Below, piece after piece: positions 26,043 to 35,553 of a DNA stretch of 64,000 nucleotides. Below the pieces are notes generated by a model. It made no database searches. It saw nothing but the letters and a program-made list of their open reading frames with translations, and was not told the origin of the DNA. This DNA comes from Tsuneonella amylolytica (lineage in GTDB: Bacteria > Pseudomonadota > Alphaproteobacteria > Sphingomonadales > Sphingomonadaceae), in contig NZ_CP032570.1 in NCBI RefSeq assembly GCF_003626915.1, forward strand, positions 868,001 to 932,000. The letters run 5' to 3'. The translations under genes were made by a program, and so were the position numbers. Every line of letters begins with the position of its first letter. Position 1 is the first letter of the stretch.

Positions 26043-26960
26043 ATGCCACGAACCGAGCCGCCCATGCCGCGCGCCGATCACCCGCACCTGCCCGTCTTCG
26101 CGGCGATCCTGGCCATCGGCCTGCTGAGCTGGATGGACGCGTGGATGAAGGGCGCGGCGCTGGCGATTGGAGCGTTCAGCACCGTTCTCGTCCGCGCGCC
26201 GATCAGTCTTGCGCTCGTCGCCCCGGTATGGGCGGCGCGGGGCGGGCGGTGGCCATCGCCGGCGGTGCTGCGGCTGCACGTGGCGCGCGGGCTGACCATC
26301 GCGGTGATGGGTTTCCTGTTCTTCTATTCGCTCACCGTCCTCCCGCTGGCGCAAGCGATCGCGATCAGCTTCGTCGCGCCGCTCATAGCACTGTTCCTTG
26401 CCGGGCTGCTGCTGGGCGAGCGGATCGGACGCGGGGCCATCGCCGGCTCCTTGCTCGGGTTCGCGGGGGTGCTGGTGATCGTGGGCGGCAAGCTCGTGCG
26501 CGAGATGCTGACCCCGGGCGCGGGCCTCGGCATCGCGGCGGTGCTGGCGAGCGCGGTGTTCTACGCGGTCAATCTCGTCCTCGCGCGCAAGCAGGCGCAG
26601 GTGGCCGGGCCGCTGGAGGTCGCCCTGTTCCAGAACCTCGTCTGCCTCCTCGCCTATGCCGCCTTCGCCCCGTGGTTCCTCGAATTGCCGGAGACCGCGG
26701 CGACATGGCGCGACATCGGGATTTCGGCGGCGCTCTCGGTCGCGGGCGCGATGCTGTTCGCATGGGCCTATGCCCGTGCCGAAACCCAACGACTGGCCCC
26801 CGTCGAATACTCGGGCTTCGTCTGGGCGGCGCTGTTCGGCTGGCTTCATTTCGGGGAGGCGGTGACCGGCGCGACGGTCGCGGGCGCGGTGCTGATCGTG
26901 GCAGGATGCTGGATCGCGACCCGCGGCGCCCCGCCCCCGCCCGAACAGACCATCGCCTGA
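26043..26960 (+). CDS. DMT superfamily transporter (two EamA domains)
   Basis: 305 residues, about ten hydrophobic helices forming two EamA repeats. The first ends near ...GVLVIVGGKLV and the second contains VEYSGFVWAALFGWLHFGE, the usual Pro/Glu-containing loop. Transports small metabolites out of the cell; substrate unknown. Starts at 26034 (GTG), 26043 (ATG) or 26064 (ATG) are all open. Divergent from the L,D-transpeptidase gene. Confidence 0.85.
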   Translation: MPRTEPPMPRADHPHLPVFAAILAIGLLSWMDAWMKGAALAIGAFSTVLVRAPISLALVAPVWAARGGRWPSPAVLRLHVARGLTIAVMGFLFFYSLTVLPLAQAIAISFVAPLIALFLAGLLLGERIGRGAIAGSLLGFAGVLVIVGGKLVREMLTPGAGLGIAAVLASAVFYAVNLVLARKQAQVAGPLEVALFQNLVCLLAYAAFAPWFLELPETAATWRDIGISAALSVAGAMLFAWAYARAETQRLAPVEYSGFVWAALFGWLHFGEAVTGATVAGAVLIVAGCWIATRGAPPPPEQTIA

Positions 26961-27083
26961 GCGCCAGACCCGGCTAGGGGTAGCCCAAGCAATCCTCGCC
27001 CGCCCCGCCCTTGACCTGACGCGCCCCGGCGAGCAGGAGCGCGAGCAAATTCCCGCTCACGAACCCCAAGGAAACAGGCAGGC

Positions 27084-29756
27084 ATGACCCAGGTCGGCAA
27101 GGACACGCTCGGAACCCGCAGCACGATGACGGTGGGGGGCAAGGACTACGCCTACTACTCGCTCAAAAAGGCTGCCGAGACCATCGGCGACGTTTCGCGC
27201 CTGCCGTTCAGCATGAAGGTGCTGCTGGAGAACCTGCTTCGCTTCGAGGACGACGGCTTCACCGTTTCGACCGACCACATCCGGGCCATCGCCAACTGGC
27301 AGAACGATCCCAAAACCGGAATCGAGATCCAGTACCGCCCGGCCCGTGTGCTGCTGCAGGATTTCACCGGCGTGCCCTGCGTGGTCGATCTTGCCGCCAT
27401 GCGCGACGCCATCGCGAAGCTCGGCGGCGACACCGCCAAGATCAACCCGCTGGTCCCCGTCCATCTCGTCATCGACCACTCGGTCATGGTCGACGAGTTC
27501 GGCCACCCCAAGGCGTTCGAGAAGAACGTCGACCTGGAATACGCGCGCAACGCCGAACGCTACGACTTCCTCAAGTGGGGCTCCAAGAGCCTCGACAACT
27601 TCAGCGCGGTGCCGCCGGGCACCGGCATCTGCCATCAGGTGAACCTCGAACACATCGCCCAGTGCGTGTGGACGGGCGTCGACGACAGCAGCACCGCGGT
27701 CGCCTATCCCGATACGTGCGTCGGCACCGACAGCCACACGACGATGGTCAACGGCCTCGGCGTTCTGGGCTGGGGCGTCGGGGGGATCGAGGCGGAGGCG
27801 GCCATGCTCGGCCAGCCGGTCTCGATGCTGATCCCCGAAGTCGTGGGCTTCAAGATGACCGGCAAGCTCGCCGAAGGCGTCACCGCGACCGACCTCGTGC
27901 TCACTGCCACCCAGATGCTGCGCGCCCGCGGCGTCGTCGGCCGCTTCGTCGAATACTTCGGCGACGGGCTTGCCGCACTCAGCCTCGCCGACCGCGCGAC
28001 GCTGGCCAACATGGCGCCCGAATACGGCGCGACCTGCGGCTTCTTCGGCATCGACGACAAGACGCTCGAATACCTCAAGCTCACCGGACGCGCGGAAGAC
28101 CAGATCGCGCTGGTGGAGGCCTACGCCAAGGAACAGGGTCTGTGGATCGACCCGGCGAGCGAGCCGGTATTCACCGACACGCTGGAACTCGACCTGTCGA
28201 CCGTCGTCCCCAGCCTCGCCGGGCCCAAGCGCCCGCAGGACAAGGTCGTGCTCCCCGAGGTGGACGACCTGTTCAACGGACAGCTGAAAGAGGTCTACAA
28301 GAAGGACGCGCCCGCGCGCGTCGATGTGGACGGCAAGGGCCACGACATCGGCGACGGCGACGTGGTGATCGCCGCGATCACCAGCTGCACCAACACCAGC
28401 AACCCCGACGTGCTGATCGCCGCCGGTCTCGTCGCCAAGAAGGCGAACGAGCGCGGCATGAAGCCCAAGCCGTGGGTCAAGACCAGCCTCGCACCCGGAT
28501 CGCAGGTGGTCACCGACTACCTCGAGAAGGCGGGCCTGCAGGACCATCTCGACGCCATCGGCTTCGACCTCGTCGGGTACGGCTGCACGACCTGCATCGG
28601 CAACTCCGGCCCGCTGGCCGAGCCGATTTCCAAGGCCATCAACGGTAACGATATCGTCGCCGCCAGCGTCCTGTCGGGCAATCGCAACTTCGAAGGCCGC
28701 GTGTCCCCCGACGTGCGCGCGAACTTCCTCGCCAGCCCGCCGCTGGTCGTCGCCTACGCGCTGAAGGGCACCGTGACCGAGGACATGGTCGAAACCCCCA
28801 TCGGCCAGGACAAGGACGGCGCCGATGTCTTCCTGAAGGACCTGTGGCCGACCAACGACGAGGTCGCTTCGGTCCGCAGCGGCGCGATCGACCGCTCGAT
28901 GTTCGAAGCGCGGTATGCCGACGTCTACAAGGGCGACAAGCACTGGCAGGCGATCGACGTCACCGGCTCGGACACCTATTCGTGGCGTGCGGGCAGCACC
29001 TACGTCGCCAACCCGCCCTATTTCGAGGGCATGGAGATGACCCCGGCGCCGGTCACCGACATCGTCGATGCCAAGCCGCTGGCGATCCTGGGCGATTCGG
29101 TCACGACCGACCACATCAGCCCGGCCGGTGCGATCAAGGCCGACAGCCCGGCCGGCACCTACCTGCAGGAACATCAGGTCGCCAAGGCCGACTTCAATTC
29201 CTACGGCAGCCGCCGCGGGAACCACGAAGTCATGATGCGCGGGACGTTCGCCAATATCCGCATCAGGAACGAGATGGTCCCCGGCGTCGAAGGCGGCATG
29301 ACCACCTATGGCGGCGAGACGATGCCGATCTACGACGCCGCGATGAAGCACAAGGCCGACGGAACCCCGCTGGTCGTGATCGCCGGCAAGGAATACGGCA
29401 CGGGCTCCAGCCGCGACTGGGCGGCCAAGGGCACCAACCTGCTCGGCGTGCGGGCGGTGATCGTCGAGAGCTTCGAGCGCATCCACCGCTCGAACCTCGT
29501 CGGGATGGGCGTGCTGCCGCTGCAGTTCAAGGACGGCGAGACGCGCGAGACGCTCGGCCTCGGCAGCGACGACAGCTTCACCATCCACGGCCTTGCCGAC
29601 ATCAAGCCGGGTCAGGACATGGAGGTCGAGGTGACGAAGGCCGACGGCACGAAGTCCACCTTCACCGGCAAGTGCCGGATCGATACCGCCAACGAGCTGG
29701 AGTACTACTTCAACGGCGGCATCCTGCAGTACGTGCTGCGCAAGCTGGCGGCATGA
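27084..29756 (+). CDS. acnA: Aconitate hydratase A
   Basis: 890 residues, full length. Isomerises citrate to isocitrate in the TCA cycle. The [4Fe-4S] ligands are seen as TSCTNTSNP (first Cys) and [12 protein letters not shown] (second and third Cys). The early segment [13 protein letters not shown] and the C-terminal [15 protein letters not shown] (substrate-binding Ser/Arg) complete the active site. Followed with a 4-base overlap by a rhodanese lipoprotein. Confidence 0.97.
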   Translation: MTQVGKDTLGTRSTMTVGGKDYAYYSLKKAAETIGDVSRLPFSMKVLLENLLRFEDDGFTVSTDHIRAIANWQNDPKTGIEIQYRPARVLLQDFTGVPCVVDLAAMRDAIAKLGGDTAKINPLVPVHLVIDHSVMVDEFGHPKAFEKNVDLEYARNAERYDFLKWGSKSLDNFSAVPPGTGICHQVNLEHIAQCVWTGVDDSSTAVAYPDTCVGTDSHTTMVNGLGVLGWGVGGIEAEAAMLGQPVSMLIPEVVGFKMTGKLAEGVTATDLVLTATQMLRARGVVGRFVEYFGDGLAALSLADRATLANMAPEYGATCGFFGIDDKTLEYLKLTGRAEDQIALVEAYAKEQGLWIDPASEPVFTDTLELDLSTVVPSLAGPKRPQDKVVLPEVDDLFNGQLKEVYKKDAPARVDVDGKGHDIGDGDVVIAAITSCTNTSNPDVLIAAGLVAKKANERGMKPKPWVKTSLAPGSQVVTDYLEKAGLQDHLDAIGFDLVGYGCTTCIGNSGPLAEPISKAINGNDIVAASVLSGNRNFEGRVSPDVRANFLASPPLVVAYALKGTVTEDMVETPIGQDKDGADVFLKDLWPTNDEVASVRSGAIDRSMFEARYADVYKGDKHWQAIDVTGSDTYSWRAGSTYVANPPYFEGMEMTPAPVTDIVDAKPLAILGDSVTTDHISPAGAIKADSPAGTYLQEHQVAKADFNSYGSRRGNHEVMMRGTFANIRIRNEMVPGVEGGMTTYGGETMPIYDAAMKHKADGTPLVVIAGKEYGTGSSRDWAAKGTNLLGVRAVIVESFERIHRSNLVGMGVLPLQFKDGETRETLGLGSDDSFTIHGLADIKPGQDMEVEVTKADGTKSTFTGKCRIDTANELEYYFNGGILQYVLRKLAA

Positions 29757-30199
29757 GCGCGGGCGCGCTCCGCATCGCGCTGGCGGCCGGGCTCGGCCTT
29801 GCCGCCGCCGCCTGCGGGGCGCAGCCGGATGCCGCTCCGGGCGTCGGGAACTCCGCGGAAGCCGGCACGAGCCGGGCCGCGCCGGGCATCGCCACGATCG
29901 ATGCGGGCGAGCTCGCCGGTCTGGTGACGCGGGGCGAGGCAGTGTTGGTCGATGTCCGCACGCCGGAAGAATTCGCGGACGGCCATATCGCCGGCGCGGT
30001 AAACCGGCCGCTCGATACCTTTGATCCAAGCGCGGTGCCGCGCGAGGCGGGCAAGCGGACGGTGCTCTATTGCCGTTCGGGCCGTCGCTCGCTGGAAGCC
30101 GCCGAACGGCTCGTCGCCGCCGGGGGCAGCGCCACTCATCTGGGAGGCGGCATCCTCGCATGGGAGAAAGCGGGCCAGCCGGTCACGCCGGGGCGCTGA
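29753..30199 (+). CDS. Rhodanese-like domain lipoprotein
   Basis: 148 residues. The signal peptide ends in a lipobox (LAAAACG, Cys21). A rhodanese domain (about 50-145) carries [16 protein letters not shown] and the active-site loop LYCRSGRRS, with the catalytic Cys intact. It would act in the periplasm in sulfur transfer or thiol handling. Coupled to acnA by ATGA overlap. The link to aconitase (iron-sulfur repair) is tempting, but the two proteins would be in different compartments. Confidence 0.85.
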   Translation: MSAGALRIALAAGLGLAAAACGAQPDAAPGVGNSAEAGTSRAAPGIATIDAGELAGLVTRGEAVLVDVRTPEEFADGHIAGAVNRPLDTFDPSAVPREAGKRTVLYCRSGRRSLEAAERLVAAGGSATHLGGGILAWEKAGQPVTPGR

Positions 30200-30219
30200 C
30201 AGCTGCCAAAGCCTGCGAA

Positions 30220-30253
30220 AAAGGGGCGGCTCCCTCGCGGGGGCCGCCCCTTT
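30220..30253. terminator. Bidirectional terminator between the rhodanese and sorting-tail genes
   Basis: GGGGCGGC (30223-30230) pairs with GCCGCCCC (30243-30250), flanked by AAA/TTT pairs. The plus-strand side has TTTCG and the minus-strand side TTTTTCG, so it can end both convergent genes. Confidence 0.8.
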
Positions 30254-30276
30254 CGCTTGGCGTCCTGCTTCGAGGT

Positions 30277-31434
30277 TCAGTCCGCCGGCTTGGCCTTTTT
30301 CTTGCGGCGCACCAGAACCGCCGCAGCGGCCGCGCCGAACAGGATCGTCATCGGCGGCGCGGGCACCGGGTGACCGCTGGTGCCCGAGGTCGAGCTGCTG
30401 GTGCTCGACGATCCGCTGGTCGAGGTCGAGGTCGACGACGAAGTGGACGAACTCGTGCTAGAGGACGTGCTGCTGCTCGTCGACGACGAGGTCGAGGTGC
30501 TGCTGGTGATGTTGCCCGATGTCGATGTGCTGGTCGAAACGCTGCCCGACTGTTCCTGCTGCTGCGACTGGGACTGATTGTTGTTGTTGGTATTGGCGTT
30601 GGAATTGTTTGCGCTGTTGTTGGCCGAATTGTTCGCGCTGTTGTTTGCGGAATTGTTGGCGCTGTTGTTGGCCGAATTATTCGCCGAATTGTCGTTGTTG
30701 TTGTTGTTGACGATATTGACCGTCGTTCCCTGCCCTTGGTCTTGGCCCTGACCCTGGCTACCGCTGGTCGTCGTGGTCGAACTGACCACGACGCTGCCGC
30801 TCGATCCGCCGCCACCCACGAAGCCGCCGAAGAACCCTCCGCCGAAGCCGCCGCCGAAACCTCCGCTGCCGCCGACGACGGTCACGCCGCCGCCGCCGCC
30901 TGACACCGGAACCGCCGCCGGAAGCGGAACGGGTGCGAGGGCGACCTGATAGGCCACGCCGCACCCGGCCCCGTAGCCGTAACCGTAACCGCCGCCGCCA
31001 TAGGCGTAGCCGCTGCCCGCTCCATACGCGCCACCAGCGCCGTTCGCGCCGTAGCCGCCCATCGTTCCGTATGCGCCCGAGCCGCCATGGCCGGCGCCCC
31101 CGCCGTGCCCGCCACCGTACGCCGGTCCCGCGACATAGCCGCCGCTCGACGCGCCGTAGGAGCCCAGCGGGGCGGAGCCTGCAGGCACGCATTCGACCTC
31201 GCGCCGCACGATCCGCCGCTTGCGCTGGACGGTCTTGGGCACGTGCCGCTTCGCGACGTGGCGCTTGGCCACCGTGCGGACGGGCTGGCTCTTCACCGAC
31301 CGCACCTGCTTGGTCTGCTTGACCGAGGTGGTGTTGGCCGCCTGCGTCTCGGCGACGTGCAGCGCACCGCCCGCGAGCAGGGCGGTGCCGGCTGCAGTGG
31401 CGGACAGTTTCGCAAGGGCCATCTTGACCGACAT
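30277..31434 (-). CDS. Secreted repetitive protein with PEP-CTERM-like (VPAPP) sorting tail
   Basis: 385 residues. Layout: signal peptide (1-33); a very basic segment (38-80, repeated AKRHV); a Gly/Tyr-rich stretch (90-160); a Gly-rich stretch (178-215); Gln/Gly; an Asn-Asn-Ser-Ala tetrapeptide array (249-277); a Gln-rich piece; a Ser/Thr array (299-354). The tail is VPAPP, a hydrophobic helix (362-375) and RRKKK. Such tails are recognised by exosortase-type enzymes in Gram-negatives; none is encoded here. Ser/Thr and Asn tracts suggest a glycosylated surface or matrix protein. The start follows GAGAGAAC. I recognise no enzymatic domain. Confidence 0.72.
   Translation of the reverse strand: MSVKMALAKLSATAAGTALLAGGALHVAETQAANTTSVKQTKQVRSVKSQPVRTVAKRHVAKRHVPKTVQRKRRIVRREVECVPAGSAPLGSYGASSGGYVAGPAYGGGHGGGAGHGGSGAYGTMGGYGANGAGGAYGAGSGYAYGGGGYGYGYGAGCGVAYQVALAPVPLPAAVPVSGGGGGVTVVGGSGGFGGGFGGGFFGGFVGGGGSSGSVVVSSTTTTSGSQGQGQDQGQGTTVNIVNNNNNDNSANNSANNSANNSANNSANNSANNSANNSNANTNNNNQSQSQQQEQSGSVSTSTSTSGNITSSTSTSSSTSSSTSSSTSSSTSSSTSTSTSGSSSTSSSTSGTSGHPVPAPPMTILFGAAAAAVLVRRKKKAKPAD
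30373..30540 (-). repeat. Ser/Thr-coding low-complexity repeat
   Basis: Codes residues 299-354 of the sorting-tail protein: tandem SSTS-type units. Codons vary between units, so the array is selected at protein level or old. Confidence 0.7.
30604..30690 (-). repeat. 12/24-nt tandem repeat coding Asn-Asn-Ser-Ala units
   Basis: About seven NNSA units. At DNA level two alternating 12-nt versions (GAATTGTTNGCG and CTGTTGTTNGCC on the plus strand) form a 24-nt higher-order period, which points to expansion by duplication of a two-unit block. It is AT-richer than its surroundings. Confidence 0.75.
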
Positions 31435-31622
31435 GGGCTGTTCTCTCGTTTCCTCTTGGGGTGTCCCGCCGGCGGCTCCGGCTGGATAGGCCCCTGTCGC
31501 ATCAGGAAACGGCAGACAGTGCTTATGGACAATTGAATTAACTACGATGATTGGCGGCGATGGTCGTTTTTCCGAGCCCTCTGACCCCATCGGAGCCGGT
31601 CTGTCCCATTCCGGCACCGCTT

Positions 31623-31676
31623 GGCTAACCCCGCTTAACCCTCGCGCCCTGCCGAAAGGTTAGGGCGGGGTTAGCC
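31623..31676. repeat. 12-bp perfect inverted repeat with nested TAACC arms
   Basis: GGCTAACCCCGC (31623-31634) and its exact complement (31665-31676) enclose a second, imperfect TAACC/GGTTA pair (31636-31640 and 31658-31662). It lies just past the ruvB stop on the minus strand with no T tract, so it is not a typical terminator. It could be a transcript-stabilising structure, a protein site or a rho-dependent end. Confidence 0.55.
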
Positions 31677-31682
31677 GGCGAA

Positions 31683-32714
31683 TCACTCCCCGCCCGGATC
31701 GAACAGCCCGACCTGCGATCCCGACGGCGGCGGGAGACCGATATGCGCCCAGCCCGCGTCGTTGAGGCAGCGCCCCCGCGCTGTGCGCGCGACGAGGCCG
31801 AGCTGGATGAGGTAGGGCTCGATAACTTCCTCGATCGTGTCGCGCGGTTCGCTGAGGCCGGCGGCGAGCGTTTCCACCCCCACCGGCCCGCCCTTGTACG
31901 GGTCGGCGATCATGCGGAGATAGCGCCGGTCCATCGCGTCGAGGCCGAGCCGGTCGATCTCGAGCCGGGTCAGCGCGGCATCGGCGATCGCGGCGGTCAC
32001 CGCCCCGTCGCCCGCGACATGGGCGAAGTCGCGCACGCGGCGCAGCAACCGGCCCGCCACGCGCGGGGTGCCACGGCTGCGGCGGGCGATCTCGCGCGCC
32101 CCGCCGGGTCCGAGCGGAAGGCCCAGGAGCCCCGCCCCGCGGGTCACCACGCGCTCCAGTTCCTCGACCGTGTAGAAGCTGAGCCGGACCGGGATGCCGA
32201 ACCGGTCGCGCAAGGGCGTCGTCAACAGCCCCTGCCGCGTTGTCGCGCCGATCAGCGTGAACGCCGGCAGGTCGATCCGCACGCTGCGCGCCGAGGGTCC
32301 TTCGCCGATAATGAGGTCGAGCGCGCGGTCCTCCATCGCCGGATAGAGGACTTCCTCGACCACGGGATTGAGCCGGTGGATCTCGTCGATGAAGAGGACG
32401 TCGTTCGCTTCGAGGTTAGTGAGCAGCGCAGCCAGATCACCCGCTTTCGCGATCACCGGGCCGCTGGTGGCGCGGAAACCCACGCCGAGTTCCTTCGCGA
32501 CGATCTGCGCCAGCGTGGTCTTGCCGAGGCCGGGCGGCCCGAAGAACAGGACGTGGTCCATCGCCTCGCCCCGCGCCTTCGCGGCATCGACGAACACCCG
32601 CAGGTTCTCCCGCGCTGCCTCCTGCCCGACAAATTCGCCGAGCGATTTCGGACGCAGCGCCGCGTCCGGGTCCTCCGGCTGGCGCTGGGGGGAAAGGATC
32701 GGGTCGCCGCTCAC
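31683..32714 (-). CDS. ruvB: Holliday junction branch-migration ATPase RuvB
   Basis: 343 residues. Hexameric motor that drives branch migration with RuvA. Walker [10 protein letters not shown], Walker [10 protein letters not shown], sensor LIGATTRQG and the arginine-finger region TPLRDRFG are all present, with the C-terminal winged helix ending IGLPPPSG. Overlaps ruvA by 4 bases. Confidence 0.97.
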   Translation of the reverse strand: MSGDPILSPQRQPEDPDAALRPKSLGEFVGQEAARENLRVFVDAAKARGEAMDHVLFFGPPGLGKTTLAQIVAKELGVGFRATSGPVIAKAGDLAALLTNLEANDVLFIDEIHRLNPVVEEVLYPAMEDRALDLIIGEGPSARSVRIDLPAFTLIGATTRQGLLTTPLRDRFGIPVRLSFYTVEELERVVTRGAGLLGLPLGPGGAREIARRSRGTPRVAGRLLRRVRDFAHVAGDGAVTAAIADAALTRLEIDRLGLDAMDRRYLRMIADPYKGGPVGVETLAAGLSEPRDTIEEVIEPYLIQLGLVARTARGRCLNDAGWAHIGLPPPSGSQVGLFDPGGE

Positions 32715-33307
32715 CCGGCCGCCCTCTTCAGTGCCACGCGGATGAGGTCGCTCTCGGCCGCGCCTTCGCCCAGTTCGTCGATCGCGCGGGCGACCGCGGC
32801 GGCGGCGACGGGGGGTTTGAAGCCGAGGTTCTGGAGCGCGCTGGCGGCATCGGCGCTTGCCCCGCCCTTCGGCAGCGGTATTGCCGCCCCGCCACCAGAA
32901 GGCAACGCTCCCGCCTTGTCCTTCAGTTCATTCACGATCCGGCTCGCCAGCTTCGGCCCGACGCCGTTCGCGCGGGCGACGCTGGCGGCGTCCTGGGCGG
33001 CGCAGGCGCGCTGGAGTTCTTCGATGCTGAGCGCCGAGAGGATCGCCAGCGCCACCTTGCTGCCCACCCCCTGCACCTGGGTGAGCAGGCGGAACCAGTC
33101 GCGTTCCCCCGCGGCGGCAAAGCCGAGCAGGCGCATGTCATTCTCGCTCACCTGCAGGTCGGTGAACACCGTGCACGCCTCGCCCGTCTCGCCCAGCGCG
33201 GCGAGCGTCTTGGACGAACAGTGGACGAGATAGCCCACGCCCGCGACGTCGATCACCGCCCAGTCGCTACCAGTTTCGTCGAGCAGGCCCTTGAGCTTGG
33301 CAATCAT
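32711..33307 (-). CDS. ruvA: Holliday junction DNA-binding protein RuvA
   Basis: 198 residues. Tetrameric junction-binding partner of RuvB. The N-terminal OB fold ([13 protein letters not shown]..), the helix-hairpin-helix pair ([17 protein letters not shown] and [17 protein letters not shown]) and the C-terminal RuvB-binding domain are complete. No ruvC precedes it, although ruvC often heads this operon in proteobacteria. Confidence 0.96.
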   Translation of the reverse strand: MIAKLKGLLDETGSDWAVIDVAGVGYLVHCSSKTLAALGETGEACTVFTDLQVSENDMRLLGFAAAGERDWFRLLTQVQGVGSKVALAILSALSIEELQRACAAQDAASVARANGVGPKLASRIVNELKDKAGALPSGGGAAIPLPKGGASADAASALQNLGFKPPVAAAAVARAIDELGEGAAESDLIRVALKRAAG

Positions 33308-33680
33308 GAGTCTCTTTCCGCGCTACCGCCTTCGCTACTTGAGCGCGTTTTGTTCCTGCCCCAGCCGGCCGCGCTTGGGAAGGGCCGCTTTGCGATCGTC
33401 CGCGAGCCCGTTCGCCGGCGGCATGTCACACCTGTCACAGTGTCCAGAGCAGTTGGTGTCGCCTTGAACCGGAAGGTGGCGCCTTGCGGGCCCGCGGCGT
33501 CGCTTTGCACGCCCATCCCGTCGCTTCGGGCGAGGGCGTTCGAGTGGGAAAAGGGAGATCCGGCGGCCATGCACCTGCAATAGCTGAAAGGGGTGCAGGT
33601 AGGAAAATCATTCCGGCCCCAAGAAGCCCCTGCGCGCACTCGGCTCGACACGCGCGTCCGCGCGGCTAAACAGGCGCACC
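33308..33680. other. 373-bp divergent spacer between ruvA and aroC
   Basis: Must hold the promoters of both genes. Open frames here, including one ending at an ATGA overlap with ruvA, are rich in Arg, Ser and Pro and match nothing I recognise; they do not resemble RuvC. GGTGTGACA and its neighbour CACCTGTCACAG form a small dyad-like cluster near 33428-33440. Nothing else stands out. Confidence 0.5.
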
Positions 33681-34751
33681 ATGAGCTGGAACACCTTCGG
33701 ACGCGTCTTGCGCATGACGACCTGGGGCGAAAGTCACGGTCGGGCACTGGGCGCGGTGGTCGACGGGTGTCCGCCGGGTCTGGACCTTTCGGAAGCCGAT
33801 ATCCAGCCCTGGCTCGACGCGCGGCGTCCGGGCCAGAACCGGTTCACGACTCAGCGGCAGGAACCCGACGCGGTGCGCGTGCTGTCGGGCGTGTTCGAAG
33901 GCAAGACCACGGGCACCCCGATCAGTCTCATGATCGAGAACGTCGACCAGCGTTCGAAGGACTATTCGGAGGTCGCAAAGGCCTACCGACCCGGCCACGC
34001 CGACTACGCCTACGACGCAAAGTACGGCTTTCGCGACTATCGCGGCGGCGGGCGCTCCTCCGCCCGCGAGACGGCGGCGCGGGTCGCGGCGGGCGCGGTG
34101 GCGCGGCTCGTGATCCCGGAGGTGACGATCGAGGCCTACGTCGTCGAGATCGGCGGCGATGCGATCGACCGGGCGAACTTCGACCCGTCCGAAATCGGCA
34201 ACAACCCGTTCTGGTGCCCCGACGCGGCTGCCGCACAGCGATGGGCCGCGTTGGTGGACGATGCGCGAAAGGCTGGCTCCAGCCTCGGTGCGGTGGTCGA
34301 ATGCACCGCGCATGGCGTTCCCGCCGGATGGGGCGCACCGATCTATGCCAAGCTCGACGCCGACCTCGCAGGCGCGATGATGGGCATCAACGCGGTCAAG
34401 GCGGTCGAGATCGGCGACGGGTTCGCCGCGGCGCGCCTCACCGGCGAGCAGAACGCCGACGCGATGCGCCCCGGCGAGAACGGTCCGCAGTTCGCGGCCA
34501 ACCATGCCGGCGGAATCGCGGGCGGGATCAGCACCGGCCAGCCGGTCGTCTGCCGCGTGGCGTTCAAACCGACCAGTTCGATTCTGACCCCGGTCGATAC
34601 GATCGACCGCGACGGCAATGCCGCGGAAATTCGCACGAAGGGCCGCCACGACCCCTGCGTCGGCATTCGCGGCACGCCGGTGGTCGTGGCGATGATGGCG
34701 CTGGCGCTCGCCGATCACAAGCTGCTCCACCGTGCCCAGACGGGGCGCTGA
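33681..34751 (+). CDS. aroC: Chorismate synthase
   Basis: 356 residues. Makes chorismate from EPSP using reduced FMN, the last shikimate-pathway step; its product feeds pheA elsewhere in the window. Family signatures are [18 protein letters not shown] near the start, [33 protein letters not shown] and KGRHDPC. Full length, with start ATG 33681. Confidence 0.97.
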   Translation: MSWNTFGRVLRMTTWGESHGRALGAVVDGCPPGLDLSEADIQPWLDARRPGQNRFTTQRQEPDAVRVLSGVFEGKTTGTPISLMIENVDQRSKDYSEVAKAYRPGHADYAYDAKYGFRDYRGGGRSSARETAARVAAGAVARLVIPEVTIEAYVVEIGGDAIDRANFDPSEIGNNPFWCPDAAAAQRWAALVDDARKAGSSLGAVVECTAHGVPAGWGAPIYAKLDADLAGAMMGINAVKAVEIGDGFAAARLTGEQNADAMRPGENGPQFAANHAGGIAGGISTGQPVVCRVAFKPTSSILTPVDTIDRDGNAAEIRTKGRHDPCVGIRGTPVVVAMMALALADHKLLHRAQTGR

Positions 34752-34801
34752 CTGTAAGCAGAAGCGGGAAATCCGAACTTTCAAAAAGTTTCGCACCGCT
34801 G

Positions 34802-34838
34802 ATTGATAATTTCGATGTTAGCAATCGCACAAACCCGC
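34802..34838. promoter_or_regulatory. OxyR-like binding site upstream of ahpC
   Basis: ATTG-N7-CGAT-N7-ATCG, with exact seven-base spacers, fits three of the four quarter-sites of the OxyR tetramer pattern (ATNG-N7-CNAT repeated). The fourth position (CCGC) does not fit. It sits 64-100 bp before the ahpC start. Confidence 0.5.
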
Positions 34839-34901
34839 TTTTGTGCGGCGCAGCAATGCCTATCTCGCCTCCACCAGTTTCAAACAAACGGAGACGATTT
34901 C

Positions 34902-35468
34902 ATGGGTATCATCGGCAGCACGATCCAGCCGTTCAAGGCGACCGCCTTCCAAGCCGGCAAGGACTTCTTCGACGTCACGGAGGCCGACATCGCCGGCAAG
35001 TGGGCGGTGTTCTTCTTCTACCCGGCCGACTTCACGTTCGTCTGCCCGACCGAGCTCGAGGATCTCGGCGAGCGGTACGACATGCTCCAGAAGATGGGCG
35101 TCGAGGTGTTCGGCGTGTCGACCGACACGCACTTCAGCCACAAAGCCTGGCACGACACCAGCGAGAAGATCGGCAAGCTGAAGTTCGCTTTCCTCGGCGA
35201 CCAGCTCCACACGCTGGCCAAGAACTTTGGCGTCCTGCGCGAAGACAGCGGCCTTGCCGACCGCGCGACCTTCGTGGTCGATCCGGACGGCGTGATTCAG
35301 ATCATGGAGATCACCTGCGAGGGCGTGGGCCGCAATGCCAACGAACTGACCCGCAAGATCAAGGCCGCGCAGTATGTGCGCAACAACCCGGGCCAGGTCT
35401 GCCCGGCGGCGTGGGAAGAAGGCGAGGAAACGCTCGCCCCCAGCCTCGACCTCGTCGGCAAGATCTGA
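34902..35468 (+). CDS. ahpC: Alkyl hydroperoxide reductase peroxiredoxin AhpC
   Basis: 188 residues, the usual size. A typical 2-Cys peroxiredoxin that reduces hydrogen peroxide and organic peroxides. Peroxidatic Cys48 lies in [13 protein letters not shown] and resolving Cys167 in [13 protein letters not shown]. The C-terminal helix and Gly-Gly-like flexibility elements match the AhpC class that needs AhpF, encoded next. The start at 34902 is preceded by ACGGAGA; an in-frame Met 33 codons upstream lies in the promoter region and was rejected. Confidence 0.97.
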   Translation: MGIIGSTIQPFKATAFQAGKDFFDVTEADIAGKWAVFFFYPADFTFVCPTELEDLGERYDMLQKMGVEVFGVSTDTHFSHKAWHDTSEKIGKLKFAFLGDQLHTLAKNFGVLREDSGLADRATFVVDPDGVIQIMEITCEGVGRNANELTRKIKAAQYVRNNPGQVCPAAWEEGEETLAPSLDLVGKI

Positions 35469-35480
35469 CCTGACGCATAC

Positions 35481-35510
35481 GGGGGCCGCCGCGCGCGGCC
35501 CCCACCCCTT
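35481..35510 (+). terminator. Terminator-like hairpin between ahpC and ahpF
   Basis: GGGGGCCGC (35481-35489), CGCGC loop, GCGGCCCCC (35495-35503), then ACCCCTTTT. The U tract is interrupted, so partial readthrough is likely. That would give more ahpC than ahpF message. Confidence 0.6.
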
Positions 35511-35553
35511 TTCCATACCCTTTTTCCCTTCCCCGATCACCAGCGGACCCGCC

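Noticed and set aside
27057-30161. Very long open frame on the minus strand opposite acnA
   Set aside because: It mirrors acnA codon by codon (GC-rich third positions remove antisense stops), has no recognisable domain, and acnA is unambiguous.
30604-30690. Regular short repeat resembling a CRISPR array
   Set aside because: Units are 12/24 nt with no spacers and stay in frame within a coding gene; no cas genes nearby.
33304-33747. Minus-strand frame ending in an ATGA overlap with ruvA, which could pass for ruvC
   Set aside because: No RuvC catalytic Asp/Glu pattern, Arg/Ser-rich composition, and it runs into aroC and its promoter.
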